A stretch of DNA of 64,000 nucleotides, taken from the NCBI GenBank assembly GCA_002077045.2, contig KZ111144.1:529373-593372 (forward strand). Direction: 5' to 3'. Positions 10,670 through 20,103 of the stretch are shown here, in pieces. Origin of the DNA: Rachicladosporium sp. CCFEE 5018 (taxonomy: Eukaryota > Ascomycota > Dothideomycetes > Cladosporiales > Cladosporiaceae). The notes beneath the pieces were generated by a model. It did no database searches. It saw only the letters and a list, made by a program, of their open reading frames with translations, and had not been told where the DNA came from. The translations under genes and the position numbers were made by a program. How positions within the stretch are numbered: position 1 is the stretch's first letter; each line of letters begins with the position of its first letter.

Positions 10670-12563
10670 ATGGAGGTCAAATCCATGGCCAACGATCACA
10701 ATCATGAACACACGGCTCATACACAGCATAATGGCGACAACGATGCGCAACAGCTGTCGACGCTTGGCTACGAGCCCCAACTCAAGGTAAGCGTGTACGT
10801 ACTGATCTAGGTTCGGGTCCTCATGCATATTGCAGCGCAACTTCGGGTTCTTCTCTGTGCTGGGCCTCACGACGACAGGTAGTTGACGCCGGGTAGCCTG
10901 TCATAGCTCACACTTGACTGACGTCTGACCAGTGATGGCGACCTGGGAAGCCTTCTCCGTCGTCTTCGTCTCAGTGCTCACCAACGGCGGAGCGGTTGCG
11001 CTGATCTACGGCTTCGTGTTTTGCTTCATCGGGACACTAGCTACCTGTTTGTCTCTGGCCGAGTTCGCTTCCATGTCGCCAACGTCCGCAGGTCAGTACC
11101 TCTGGGCCGCTGAGCTCGCGCCGAAGCAGCATCGACGCTTTATCTCATGGCTCTTTGGCTGGGTCACTTTCTGGGGCTGGCAATTGACCACAGCATCTCC
11201 GGCGTTCCTGGCAGCCACGATCATTCAGGCGTTGCTGGTCCTCAATCATCCGGACACATACGTGTATCAGCGCTGGCATGGGTCGCTGATCTACTGGCTC
11301 ATCACCCTGCTCGGAGTCGCCATCAACGTCACGTTCGCTAAATTTCTGCCGAAGATGGAGGGTTTCCTCTTCATCTGGCATGTAGTGGGCTTCTTTGCCG
11401 TACTGATCCCACTTGTGTACCTCGGGCCGCAGAATACCGCAAGCTTTGTGTTCACCTCTTCTGCCGATGCTGGGGCATGGTCAAGCATGAGCACAGGACT
11501 GGCATTCTGCGTCGGGCTGGTAACCAGCACGTTCCCCTTCGTTGGCTACGATGCGGCCGCTCATGTAGGTTGCGCATAGACGCTAGAGCTCAGATCCATA
11601 GCTCCTGCTAATTCCGGGTCTCGTCTAGATGTCCGAGGAGATCAAAGACGCAGCGAAAGTCGTTCCTCGTGCGATGGTCGCTACCATATTGATTAACGGA
11701 GCGTTGGGATTTGCTATGATCATCGCACTGCTGTTCTCCATGGGTGATATCGAAGCGGTATTCGAGGCTCCTGTCTCTCAGGCTGGTTATCCATTCATCC
11801 AGGTCTACTACCAAGCAGTCAAGTCGCTGAACGGGACCAACGCGATGGTGTCCGTGACGCTGGTGTCAGTACCGTGCACAGCTTGACGAGATACGTGACT
11901 GACGTTCACAGCATCGTCATCTTCGCAAATTGGGGCCTGCTTGCAGGCGCTTCGCGCACAACGTGGGCCTTTGCGCGCGATCGTGGTCTTCCTGCATCCG
12001 ATTACCTTGCTTACGTCAATCCTCGAAGTCAACTACCGGTCAGATCGATCATCCTCTGCATAATCATACAGCTTCTGCTAGGACTGATCAACATAGGCTC
12101 GACAGTAAACACCATCTCGTATCTCCTGCGTGTTCTCAGCTGATTTGAGCTAGGCTGCGTTCAACGCATTCGTCAATTCTGCTGCCGTAACACTGTACAT
12201 CAGCTATGTTCGTGTCCTCACGTCTCAATGACCCTGATACTCTGCTGACAGTTGCAGATCACGCCCGTCGTCCTAGGTGTCTGGAAGCGCATGCGGCGGG
12301 AGCCTACAGCCTACGGTCCCTTCCAGCTGGGACGATGGCGCAACTTGCTGAACGGTATCGCAATCGTCTACACATTCTTCACATGCATCTTCCTGTTCTT
12401 CCCGGCCGCGCCAAATCCCACGCCAGCGGCCATGAACTGGAGCATCGTGCTCGTTGGAGCCGTGTTCGTGTTTGCGATCTTCTGGTGGTTTGTACAGGGC
12501 AGGAAGACCTTCATCGGACCAAAATCGGAGGTAGATGAGATGGGTCATCGTGCGATGGAGTAG
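10670..12563 (+). CDS. Amino-acid/GABA-type permease, second paralogue (first copy)
   Basis: An APC-superfamily transporter, likely for amino acids, GABA or a related amine. Seven exons (10670-10786, 10836-10878, 10933-11564, 11629-11864, 11912-12104, 12154-12207, 12258-12563) give 526 residues with all phases closing. Visible features are the first helix region after KRNFGFFSVLGLTTTVMATWE, SMSPTSAGQYLWAAELAP, the loop HMSEEIKDAAKVVPRAM, and WAFARDRGLPASDYL. The C-terminal tail GRKTFIGPK is typical of the group. It is only a family relative of the permease at 5279, not a copy of it. The donors of introns 4 (GTCAGT) and 6 (GTTCGT) are non-standard, so those two borders are less certain. The intron 5 donor is GTAAAC here but GTAAGC in the second copy. 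Confidence 0.9.
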
Positions 12564-12736
12564 ACAGAGCGTCCGTCCAGCGGAACAAGCCCTGGGGTTC
12601 TTCTGCCACTATGAGTGTAGCCGCGATAGCGATGTGCCGGTGACGCGTCAATGAGAGCAAGATTCCGGGACTTTATGGACGAGAGGTAAAGGCCTTCCGT
12701 AGTTGACCGTCTTCCAGGTGCGCTGACGCTACCCGC

Positions 12737-12818
12737 CTACACCGTTCCAGTCTCGAAGTCCTTTAGAAATCGTTCTGGTGCCATCATACTGAACTCCACG
12801 TCCCCCTCGTCGTGCCAG
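12737..12818 (-). pseudogene. 3' fragment of the metallo-beta-lactamase gene, cut by the gap
   Basis: The last 27 codons of the gene that is complete at 18617-19576 (ending FLKDFETGTV) are present here and the sequence then runs into the N gap. The flanking 170 bases also match. This is best read as the end of the left contig rather than a truncated gene in the organism. Confidence 0.85.
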
Positions 12819-12918
12819 NNNNNNNNNNNNNNNNNNNNNNNNNNNNNNNNNNNNNNNNNNNNNNNNNNNNNNNNNNNNNNNNNNNNNNNNNNNNNNNNNN
12901 NNNNNNNNNNNNNNNNNN
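12819..12918. other. Assembly gap, exactly 100 N
   Basis: A run of exactly 100 undetermined bases, the conventional placeholder for a gap of unknown size. The left contig ends in the metallo-beta-lactamase gene and the right contig begins in the first codons of the upstream permease. Reading frames that run across the N are not real. Confidence 0.99.
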
Positions 12919-12929
12919 CCTCGCTCCAT

Positions 12930-14398
12930 ATTGATCCCTCAGCTTCGTTGAGATACTGTCGTAGATGCCTGCAGGGCTGTGCGAAGAGCTCACGGCGGCG
13001 GCAAGTAACGGCCGTGTGACTGAAAGCTTTAGACACGAAGATGACGGTACAATGTCGCCTGGACGATAGAAGCCAAGGAACAGAAATGAATCACTTCTTC
13101 AAGATGTACCTACGACGTGTTCTCGGCAAAAGGTAGCACGATGCGAGTGCATACGCCAGAAGCTTATCAGGTTTCGGTGTGGGGGCTAATCCCCAATGGC
13201 AGATCCGCCACATGGCCAGGCGGTCGAGAAGAAGATTCGCCCCATCTACCGTGCATGGTAGACTAGCCACTCACGGCAGCTGTCTGTGATACCGTGTTTC
13301 GTGCTTCGGCAGGATGCGCGATCGCGCCTCGTGTCCGGTGCACGTTGTACAAGTATATATATGATCGGGGTAAAATAGTCTCCAGTCCGATCCCTCTCAC
13401 GCAGAGCAGGAACAATGTTCAGCTGGCATTTGAGGGGACTTCATGTGAGGACATGTGTCTAACCTCACGGGAGTTTCGTTTGATTTGGGGAACTGGCGCG
13501 CCGGAGGTCCCAGATCGGCGAATGCTTTCCTCGACTCGAAGGCGCCAGCATATTGCAGTGCCGCTACGCTAACGCGAGGTCGCCACGCTAATGTGAGGCC
13601 GCTGCCACACATCCGTGCAGACTCGCAGCAGGTGAATGGAGTACTGGCATTTCGCTTCGTTCACCATCGTTTTGGCAGCGTACATAGCGTTGAAGTGGCC
13701 AGTAGTACAGAAGCGAAAGCATATGTTAGGTCTTTGAAGCATTGTGACATCAAGGATGCGATGCCGTGTCGCAGATATGCAGCAGAGGCGGGAGTGTTGT
13801 TGATGCTGTGGCAGATAAGCTCGATCAAGCTGTCGGGGACGGCAGATTTAGCCGCAAGTCTAGCCCTTGATCCGATCCACCTGGCAGTTCTTCCCCCGAC
13901 CCACGGCCTGACTCTTGCTCTTCGGCTACCTGCATAAATGCGCCGTTGTCAACAACTACGAACGACCCGAACTCGCCCCAGTACTCCAGAACCCAAGTCT
14001 ACCCCATGTCGGTCTTCAAGGCTTTTGACCACCTCAACATAACATACGTGCAGACCGGTCAAATGCCTAGCCAGTCCTATGCTACCCATTGTAAGGAGAC
14101 CCTGCGCAAGCTCAGCCACCACCTGAGAAAGCGGCTCAGGGCTGATGATGGCGCCTTTGCAAATTAATGGAAGAGTCAACGGTACTGTATGCCTTTCTAT
14201 ACCTTTCGCACGCGATTTGAAGAAAAGGCGGATCACGGGGGGTAAATGGTGCAATATTTCACGGGCGAAGGTGCTGAGTATGCGCTGTTGCGGTACAGCT
14301 TAACTTACCTCTCGCAACCCCCATACTTCCGTTAAGCGCTGTCAGCAAGGAGCACTTGTGTGCCTGTCGGGTGCTTCTTCTTTTACACACACGGCGAG
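12930..14398. other. Second copy of the divergent intergenic region
   Basis: The equivalent of 7046-8518, with about 2 percent differences, most of them transitions in both directions. Nothing beyond what is described for the first copy is visible. Confidence 0.6.
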
Positions 14399-15769
14399 AT
14401 GGCAGAGCTTGGTGTCGCAGCAAGCATTATCGCCTTAGTCGGGACCGGCACTAAGCTCTCCATAGCCATTTTCGACTTCGCAGCTACGGTTGGCGGTGCC
14501 GGCAAGGAATTACAACATGTCGCGACAGAGATATCGGGTCTCTGCTCTGTCTTGCAACATCTTAGGGCACTCCTCACGCATGCTCACTTCAAGCCATCTC
14601 CAACGGCGGTCGCGTCGGTACAGAAGATAACGAATCATTGTGAATCGACATTCTCCGAGATCGACGCTGTTGTCACTGGACTGCGTGGGAACATTACTGA
14701 CAGTCACTTCCCGGCGACCACACCAGACTTCGCTAACCGGGTGAAGTGGACCTTCAAGAAGTCGAAGGTCACGATGCTGCGGTCCTCGTTGGAGGCCTGC
14801 AAGTCTACTCTTAGCCTGATGCTGAGTACACTGCTCCTGGCACAACGAGTTGCCCAAGGAGAGATTGAGGAATCAGATCTTTTGCACGACGAGCAGGGCA
14901 AGGCGGTGACACAAAGCCTGGTCATTGCTCAGCAATGCGCTGTTGAGCAGCTCGAACATGACGAGGACGAAGTTGAGAAAGAGCAAGAGGCTGCTAGGCT
15001 GTTGCCCGGTGTCGCCGCTGCAAAGAAAACCACGCAGCGTCGGAAAAGCAAAGGCCGTTTAATTCGCATGTTCAGCGGTCTGTCCGTCGTGACTGACTTG
15101 CCAGCCCCTTACGCAAACCCTGTGGCGCAGCCTGTCCGAGCGAAACGGGCCTCGATCTGGCTTGACGACATCCTCGCGCCCCCAGGAGATGAAGATGACC
15201 CACATCCGGGCATACGACGGCAGAAGCGATTGTCTTCGGCAGGAACGGCGAATGCACCCATGGAGCTGCTGCGGAAGTGGACAGACCTTCGAAGCGACTC
15301 GGTCGCAGGACCTGGCCAGAATCCGACAGCAGAAATTCCACTTGCGGACATATGGCGAGACTCCAAATTCGCATTTCCCTCGGGAGACCGGGCCAACACG
15401 CAAGCCGGAGCAAGTCGTGACATCGTTCCAGAAATCCGCGGCATCGCACGTGTAGCGACTGACTTCATTTCGCCGAAGACCGGACGTGTGCATAGTCTCT
15501 CATTCCACAAGGTTGTTGGCTTCGAAGGATCCCTCGAACACACCGCGATCACAAGGCTTGACGATGAGCATGATGCAGATCTCGACAGTGTCAAGAAAGC
15601 AATGATGCAAGACTATGGACTGACGGTCACTCAAGAGCACATCTCGCTTTGCGTGTACTTCGGTGGCAAGACAAGAGTTCTCAAGAAAGCCGATCGCCCA
15701 CTGGAAGTGTTGCGGCAGTACGAAGAGATGGAAATGGACCCGAGGCTATTCCTGCGGCATGCGGTGTGA
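14399..15769 (+). CDS. STAND-type N-terminal domain protein with RA-like domain (second copy)
   Basis: The encoded 456 residues are identical to those of the copy at 8519-9889. I see one silent change near the start and no other difference along the gene. Domain content is as described there: an N-terminal STAND-like helical bundle, a charged linker, and a C-terminal RA-like fold, with no NTPase domain. Such identity beside a 2-percent-divergent upstream region fits the view that this is the same locus assembled twice. If the duplication is real, it is very recent or kept identical by gene conversion. Confidence 0.75.
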   Translation: MAELGVAASIIALVGTGTKLSIAIFDFAATVGGAGKELQHVATEISGLCSVLQHLRALLTHAHFKPSPTAVASVQKITNHCESTFSEIDAVVTGLRGNITDSHFPATTPDFANRVKWTFKKSKVTMLRSSLEACKSTLSLMLSTLLLAQRVAQGEIEESDLLHDEQGKAVTQSLVIAQQCAVEQLEHDEDEVEKEQEAARLLPGVAAAKKTTQRRKSKGRLIRMFSGLSVVTDLPAPYANPVAQPVRAKRASIWLDDILAPPGDEDDPHPGIRRQKRLSSAGTANAPMELLRKWTDLRSDSVAGPGQNPTAEIPLADIWRDSKFAFPSGDRANTQAGASRDIVPEIRGIARVATDFISPKTGRVHSLSFHKVVGFEGSLEHTAITRLDDEHDADLDSVKKAMMQDYGLTVTQEHISLCVYFGGKTRVLKKADRPLEVLRQYEEMEMDPRLFLRHAV

Positions 15770-16549
15770 GGCCGCTATGGTCCCATCGACAAGATCTAGT
15801 CACCACAGCTTCGGCATGGAGCAACACATGGCAGATCGACGTGATAGTGTCCTTGAGAGAGTCCGTTACAGTGGACGTACATACAAATGCCGTGCATCAC
15901 ATAGCCCGTTGATCGAAGCTTCGGTAAATAATGCGCTACTGCAAGCGCTAGCGGTCCATCGGGGCGCTACGGCACTGGCTTGCCAGGGTAGAGTAGCTCC
16001 TCATCTGCTGCTTCCCTTGTCGGCCTAGCACATGCACTCCTACATAACCAACCAATGCGCAACCACGACATGGTGTGCAGAACAGCACTCTGTGAGTTGG
16101 AGGCGTCAGGGTTTCCAATGCACGTATCGCCGATGTTACGGGACTACATTGCGGTGCAATGCACATCGCACTTTCTTTCTCCGCTTCCATGGATGTCTGA
16201 AACGCAGCTTGCGCTCACATCGTTACGTTTGCGGTGTTGGAGCGCCGTACTACTGCACGCACAGTGAATTGAATTCAAATAAACGTACTGGAGGACCTTC
16301 AGCTTTTCTCGCATCGACATAGCACCTCATATACGGTTGTTGCGGGTGTTCTCTGATAGCATAGCCACGTCCAGAAGCAGACTCGTCCTGAGTCAGAGGA
16401 GCGGCAGTCTTTGCAGCTACACGCCTACGTAGTAGCTTACTTATCGACTGTCCGATATTTGTGTTGATCATTGGAGTCAGACTGGGAAGCTCATTTCGGA
16501 TTCGCCCTGTCATATCCCCTCGCGCACGCTGAAAGCGCGAGACGCTAGG
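15770..16549. other. Second copy of the intergenic region upstream of the permease
   Basis: Appears identical to 9890-10669 by eye; no gene seen. Confidence 0.55.
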
Positions 16550-18443
16550 ATGGAGGTCAAATCCATGGCCAACGATCACAATCATGAACACACGGCTCAT
16601 ACACAGCATAATGGCGACAACGATGCGCAACAGCTGTCGACGCTTGGCTACGAGCCCCAACTCAAGGTAAGCGTGTACGTACTGATCTAGGTTCGGGTCC
16701 TCATGCATATTGCAGCGCAACTTCGGGTTCTTCTCTGTGCTGGGCCTCACGACGACAGGTAGTTGACGCCGGGTAGCCTGTCATAGCTCACACTTGACTG
16801 ACGTCTGACCAGTGATGGCGACCTGGGAAGCCTTCTCCGTCGTCTTCGTCTCAGTGCTCACCAACGGCGGAGCGGTTGCGCTGATCTACGGCTTCGTGTT
16901 TTGCTTCATCGGGACACTAGCTACCTGTTTGTCTCTGGCCGAGTTCGCTTCCATGTCGCCAACGTCCGCAGGTCAGTACCTCTGGGCCGCTGAGCTCGCG
17001 CCGAAGCAGCATCGACGCTTTATCTCATGGCTCTTTGGCTGGGTCACTTTCTGGGGCTGGCAATTGACCACAGCATCTCCGGCGTTCCTGGCAGCCACGA
17101 TCATTCAGGCGTTGCTGGTCCTCAATCATCCGGACACATACGTGTATCAGCGCTGGCATGGGTCGCTGATCTACTGGCTCATCACCCTGCTCGGAGTCGC
17201 CATCAACGTCACGTTCGCTAAATTTCTGCCGAAGATGGAGGGTTTCCTCTTCATCTGGCATGTAGTGGGCTTCTTTGCCGTACTGATCCCACTTGTGTAC
17301 CTCGGGCCGCAGAATACCGCAAGCTTTGTGTTCACCTCTTCTGCCGATGCTGGGGCATGGTCAAGCATGAGCACAGGACTGGCATTCTGCGTCGGGCTGG
17401 TAACCAGCACGTTCCCCTTCGTTGGCTACGATGCGGCCGCTCATGTAGGTTGCGCATAGACGCTAGAGCTCAGATCCATAGCTCCTGCTAATTCCGGGTC
17501 TCGTCTAGATGTCCGAGGAGATCAAAGACGCAGCGAAAGTCGTTCCTCGTGCGATGGTCGCTACCATATTGATTAACGGAGCGTTGGGATTTGCTATGAT
17601 CATCGCACTGCTGTTCTCCATGGGTGATATCGAAGCGGTATTCGAGGCTCCTGTCTCTCAGGCTGGTTATCCATTCATCCAGGTCTACTACCAAGCAGTC
17701 AAGTCGCTGAACGGGACCAACGCGATGGTGTCCGTGACGCTGGTGTCAGTACCGTGCACAGCTTGACGAGATACGTGACTGACGTTCACAGCATCGTCAT
17801 CTTCGCAAATTGGGGCCTGCTTGCAGGCGCTTCGCGCACAACGTGGGCGTTTGCGCGCGATCGTGGTCTTCCTGCATCCGATTACCTTGCTTACGTCAAT
17901 CCTCGAAGTCAACTACCGGTCAGATCGATCATCCTCTGCATAATCATACAGCTTCTGCTAGGACTGATCAACATAGGCTCGACAGTAAGCACCATCTCGT
18001 ATCTCCTGCGTGTTCTCAGCTGATTTGAGCTAGGCTGCGTTCAACGCATTCGTCAATTCTGCTGCCGTAACACTGTACATCAGCTATGTTCGTGTCCTCA
18101 CGTCTCAATGACCCTGATACTCTGCTGACAGTTGCAGATCACGCCCGTCGTCCTAGGTGTCTGGAAGCGCATGCGGCGGGAGCCTACAGCCTACGGTCCC
18201 TTCCAGCTGGGACGATGGCGCAACTTGCTGAACGGTATCGCAATCGTCTACACATTCTTCACATGCATCTTCCTGTTCTTCCCGGCCGCGCCAAATCCCA
18301 CGCCAGCGGCCATGAACTGGAGCATCGTGCTCGTTGGAGCCGTGTTCGTGTTTGCGATCTTCTGGTGGTTTGTACAGGGCAGGAAGACCTTCATTGGACC
18401 AAAATCGGAGGTAGATGAGATGGGTCATCGTGCGATGGAGTAG
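16550..18443 (+). CDS. Amino-acid/GABA-type permease, second paralogue (second copy)
   Basis: The same seven-exon structure as 10670-12563, shifted by 5880 bases: 16550-16666, 16716-16758, 16813-17444, 17509-17744, 17792-17984, 18034-18087, 18138-18443. The protein of 526 residues is identical. The differences I can see are a silent GCC to GCG change at 17849, an intron-5 donor GTAAGC instead of GTAAAC, and a silent ATC to ATT change near 18394. The metallo-beta-lactamase gene ends 173 bases downstream on the opposite strand. Treat as one gene with the first copy unless long reads show two. Confidence 0.9.
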
Positions 18444-18616
18444 ACAGAGCGTCCGTCCAGCGGAACAAGCCCTGGGGTTCTTCTGCCACTATGAGTGTAG
18501 CCGCGATAGCGATGTGCCCGTGACGCGTCAATGAGAGCAAGCTTCCGGGACTTTATGGACGAGAGGCAAAGGCCTTCCGTAGTTGACCGTCTTCCAGTTG
18601 CGCTGACGCTACCCGC

Positions 18617-19576
18617 CTACACCGTTCCAGTCTCGAAGTCCTTTAGAAATCGTTCTGGTGCCATCATACTGAACTCCACGTCCCCCTCGTCGTGCCAGTA
18701 CACGAACATCTCATTTCCAAGCGAGCCACCAGGCGCAACGTCCTTCCCAGGCAGCCGCATAACCTCTCTGACCTTCCCAGCAGCAACCCGCTTCCCAAAG
18801 TCGATGACCCGTTCCAGCATAGCCGTAGCCAACGCATCCGAAGTAGCATGGCCACATGCAACCCGCACCAATTTCTCATTCCCAGCGTCCTCAGCTTTCG
18901 AGAGTCGCAACAGCTTCTCCAGACTCGCACACCAGTCGTGCCAATCACCTTGCGGAGGAAACAGAATAGGCACGTCCTGCTTCTCCGCCCAAGGCATAGT
19001 AGCTGTGCGTTGATAGAACGTATCACCCGCGAAGAGCCAGCGCTCCTTCACATCGTAGATAGCGAGAGAGTCCGGCGTATGGCCGGGGGTGTGTAGCGCT
19101 GTCAGACCGAGGTCATGGCCGTTGTGAGAAAGATGCTCGTTGTCACTTGCAAAGTGCGTGACCTTGTACTTCGGTGTATCGACGCCGAAAGCTTCGCAGA
19201 AGGAGTTCTTGGGCAGATTGGAAGGGCTGATGAAGTCTTCGTCGTATCCGGAGGCTACGATTGTCGCTCCATCTCTGGCAAAGGAGTCAATGCCGCCGAT
19301 GTGGTCGAAGTGGCAGTGCGTACAGATGACAACGAAGTTCCATTGTTTCTCGTCGCGACTCGTGGGTAGGACATTGTCGTCAACGAACGCCTTCAAATCC
19401 GTCTGACCGCGCGTGCCTTTTGTGCTCTTGGCTCCACAGCCAGTGTCGATAACCACGGCCAATTTCAGATTATCGTAAACCTTGACGTATATGTAAGAGA
19501 ACTCGAAGAACCTGTCATTGTGGATGATCAGATGCGTTGTCGCGTTCAGACGCGATATGGTGTACGTGGGAGTCAT
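18617..19576 (-). CDS. Metallo-beta-lactamase-fold hydrolase
   Basis: Single exon, 319 residues. The zinc-binding signature THCHFDHIGG gives His87, His89, Asp91 and His92. A later HTPGHTPDSLAI supplies the next metal histidine, and LFAGDTFYQ the bridging aspartate. This is the general MBL hydrolase fold used by lactonases, glyoxalase II-like and many other enzymes. Nothing in the sequence fixes the substrate, and there is no signal peptide, so a cytosolic enzyme is likely. The end of the protein carries WHDEGDVEFSMM. Its last 27 codons reappear left of the gap at 12737-12818. The gene is convergent with the permease ending at 18443. Fold assignment is secure, function open. Confidence 0.9.
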   Translation of the reverse strand: MTPTYTISRLNATTHLIIHNDRFFEFSYIYVKVYDNLKLAVVIDTGCGAKSTKGTRGQTDLKAFVDDNVLPTSRDEKQWNFVVICTHCHFDHIGGIDSFARDGATIVASGYDEDFISPSNLPKNSFCEAFGVDTPKYKVTHFASDNEHLSHNGHDLGLTALHTPGHTPDSLAIYDVKERWLFAGDTFYQRTATMPWAEKQDVPILFPPQGDWHDWCASLEKLLRLSKAEDAGNEKLVRVACGHATSDALATAMLERVIDFGKRVAAGKVREVMRLPGKDVAPGGSLGNEMFVYWHDEGDVEFSMMAPERFLKDFETGTV

Positions 19577-20103
19577 ATCGAATGCTTGCTATGTCAGAGG
19601 AACCTCAACTGGGATTGCTCCCCAGTTCACTGATAGCTTGCTTGTGCGGCTATATTGGCGACTGTGACGGTGTTTGGAGGTCTTGAAGCTCGCGAGAGGC
19701 CTGATCTAGTATCGCCTGAGAAGCGCGGCAGTGTGGAGCACTATGGTTGGTATGTAGCGATGTTATAGGTGCCCTTGCGGGAACGTTAGCAGAAGCGTCA
19801 ATTGTTTGTGACCTGCGAAACATTCATTCGAGCAAACAGCTTCAACGCATGCCCTGTGAGGTGATGTCAGTACGTGGCAGAGCGGGGTGTATACTAGTGG
19901 CACACAGCGTCCATGGATATTGTACTTATTTCGACGTATATACAAAATTCGCTCGTGTAATTCCTAGGGCTAAGGCTAGAGTTTATCTTGGTATCGATGT
20001 CGGGGTTGCTACAATATGTGGACATGCCTTTGCATGCCATCCTGGTTCTCGGTGGCCGCTGGTTTATCCCCAGCCCAGATCCTCAATCTTGCCACATGCG
20101 CGT
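19577..20103. other. 527-bp intergenic region
   Basis: Between the start of the metallo-beta-lactamase gene and the 3' end of the HERP-like gene. It contains the promoter of the former. Open frames here show no family features and I see no RNA gene. Confidence 0.55.

Larger units (their letters stand above)
7035..12818. repeat. First copy of a 5.8-kb duplicated block (left contig end)
   Basis: This block is nearly identical to 12919-18698, at an offset of 5884 bases at the start and 5880 at the end. It runs from the first codons of the upstream permease, through a STAND-N-like gene and a second permease, into the last codons of the metallo-beta-lactamase gene, and stops exactly at the N run. 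By eye there are about 33 differences in 7035-8600, none that I can find from about 8600 to 11960, and about 7 from there to the end. The arrangement equals a suffix-prefix overlap of two contigs, so I regard it as probably one locus represented twice. Confidence 0.95.
12919..18698. repeat. Second copy of the 5.8-kb duplicated block (right contig start)
   Basis: Matches 7035-12818. It begins at the first base after the gap with the reverse complement of the permease start codon region and continues without a break into the unique rest of the metallo-beta-lactamase gene at 18699. Compared with the first copy it lacks 5 bases near 8283-8290 and has one extra base near 13510. Confidence 0.95.

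Noticed and set aside
10370..10870. 166-codon minus-strand frame
   Set aside because: It overlaps the first two exons of the permease, which splice perfectly, and has no recognisable motif.
12729..13036. Reading frames running across the N gap
   Set aside because: They join sequences from two contigs through undetermined bases; the parts are the lactamase 3' end and the permease 5' end.
7035..18698. Real recent tandem duplication of a permease/STAND gene pair
   Set aside because: Not excluded, but the dovetail at the gap and the allele-like differences make an unmerged contig overlap the simpler explanation.
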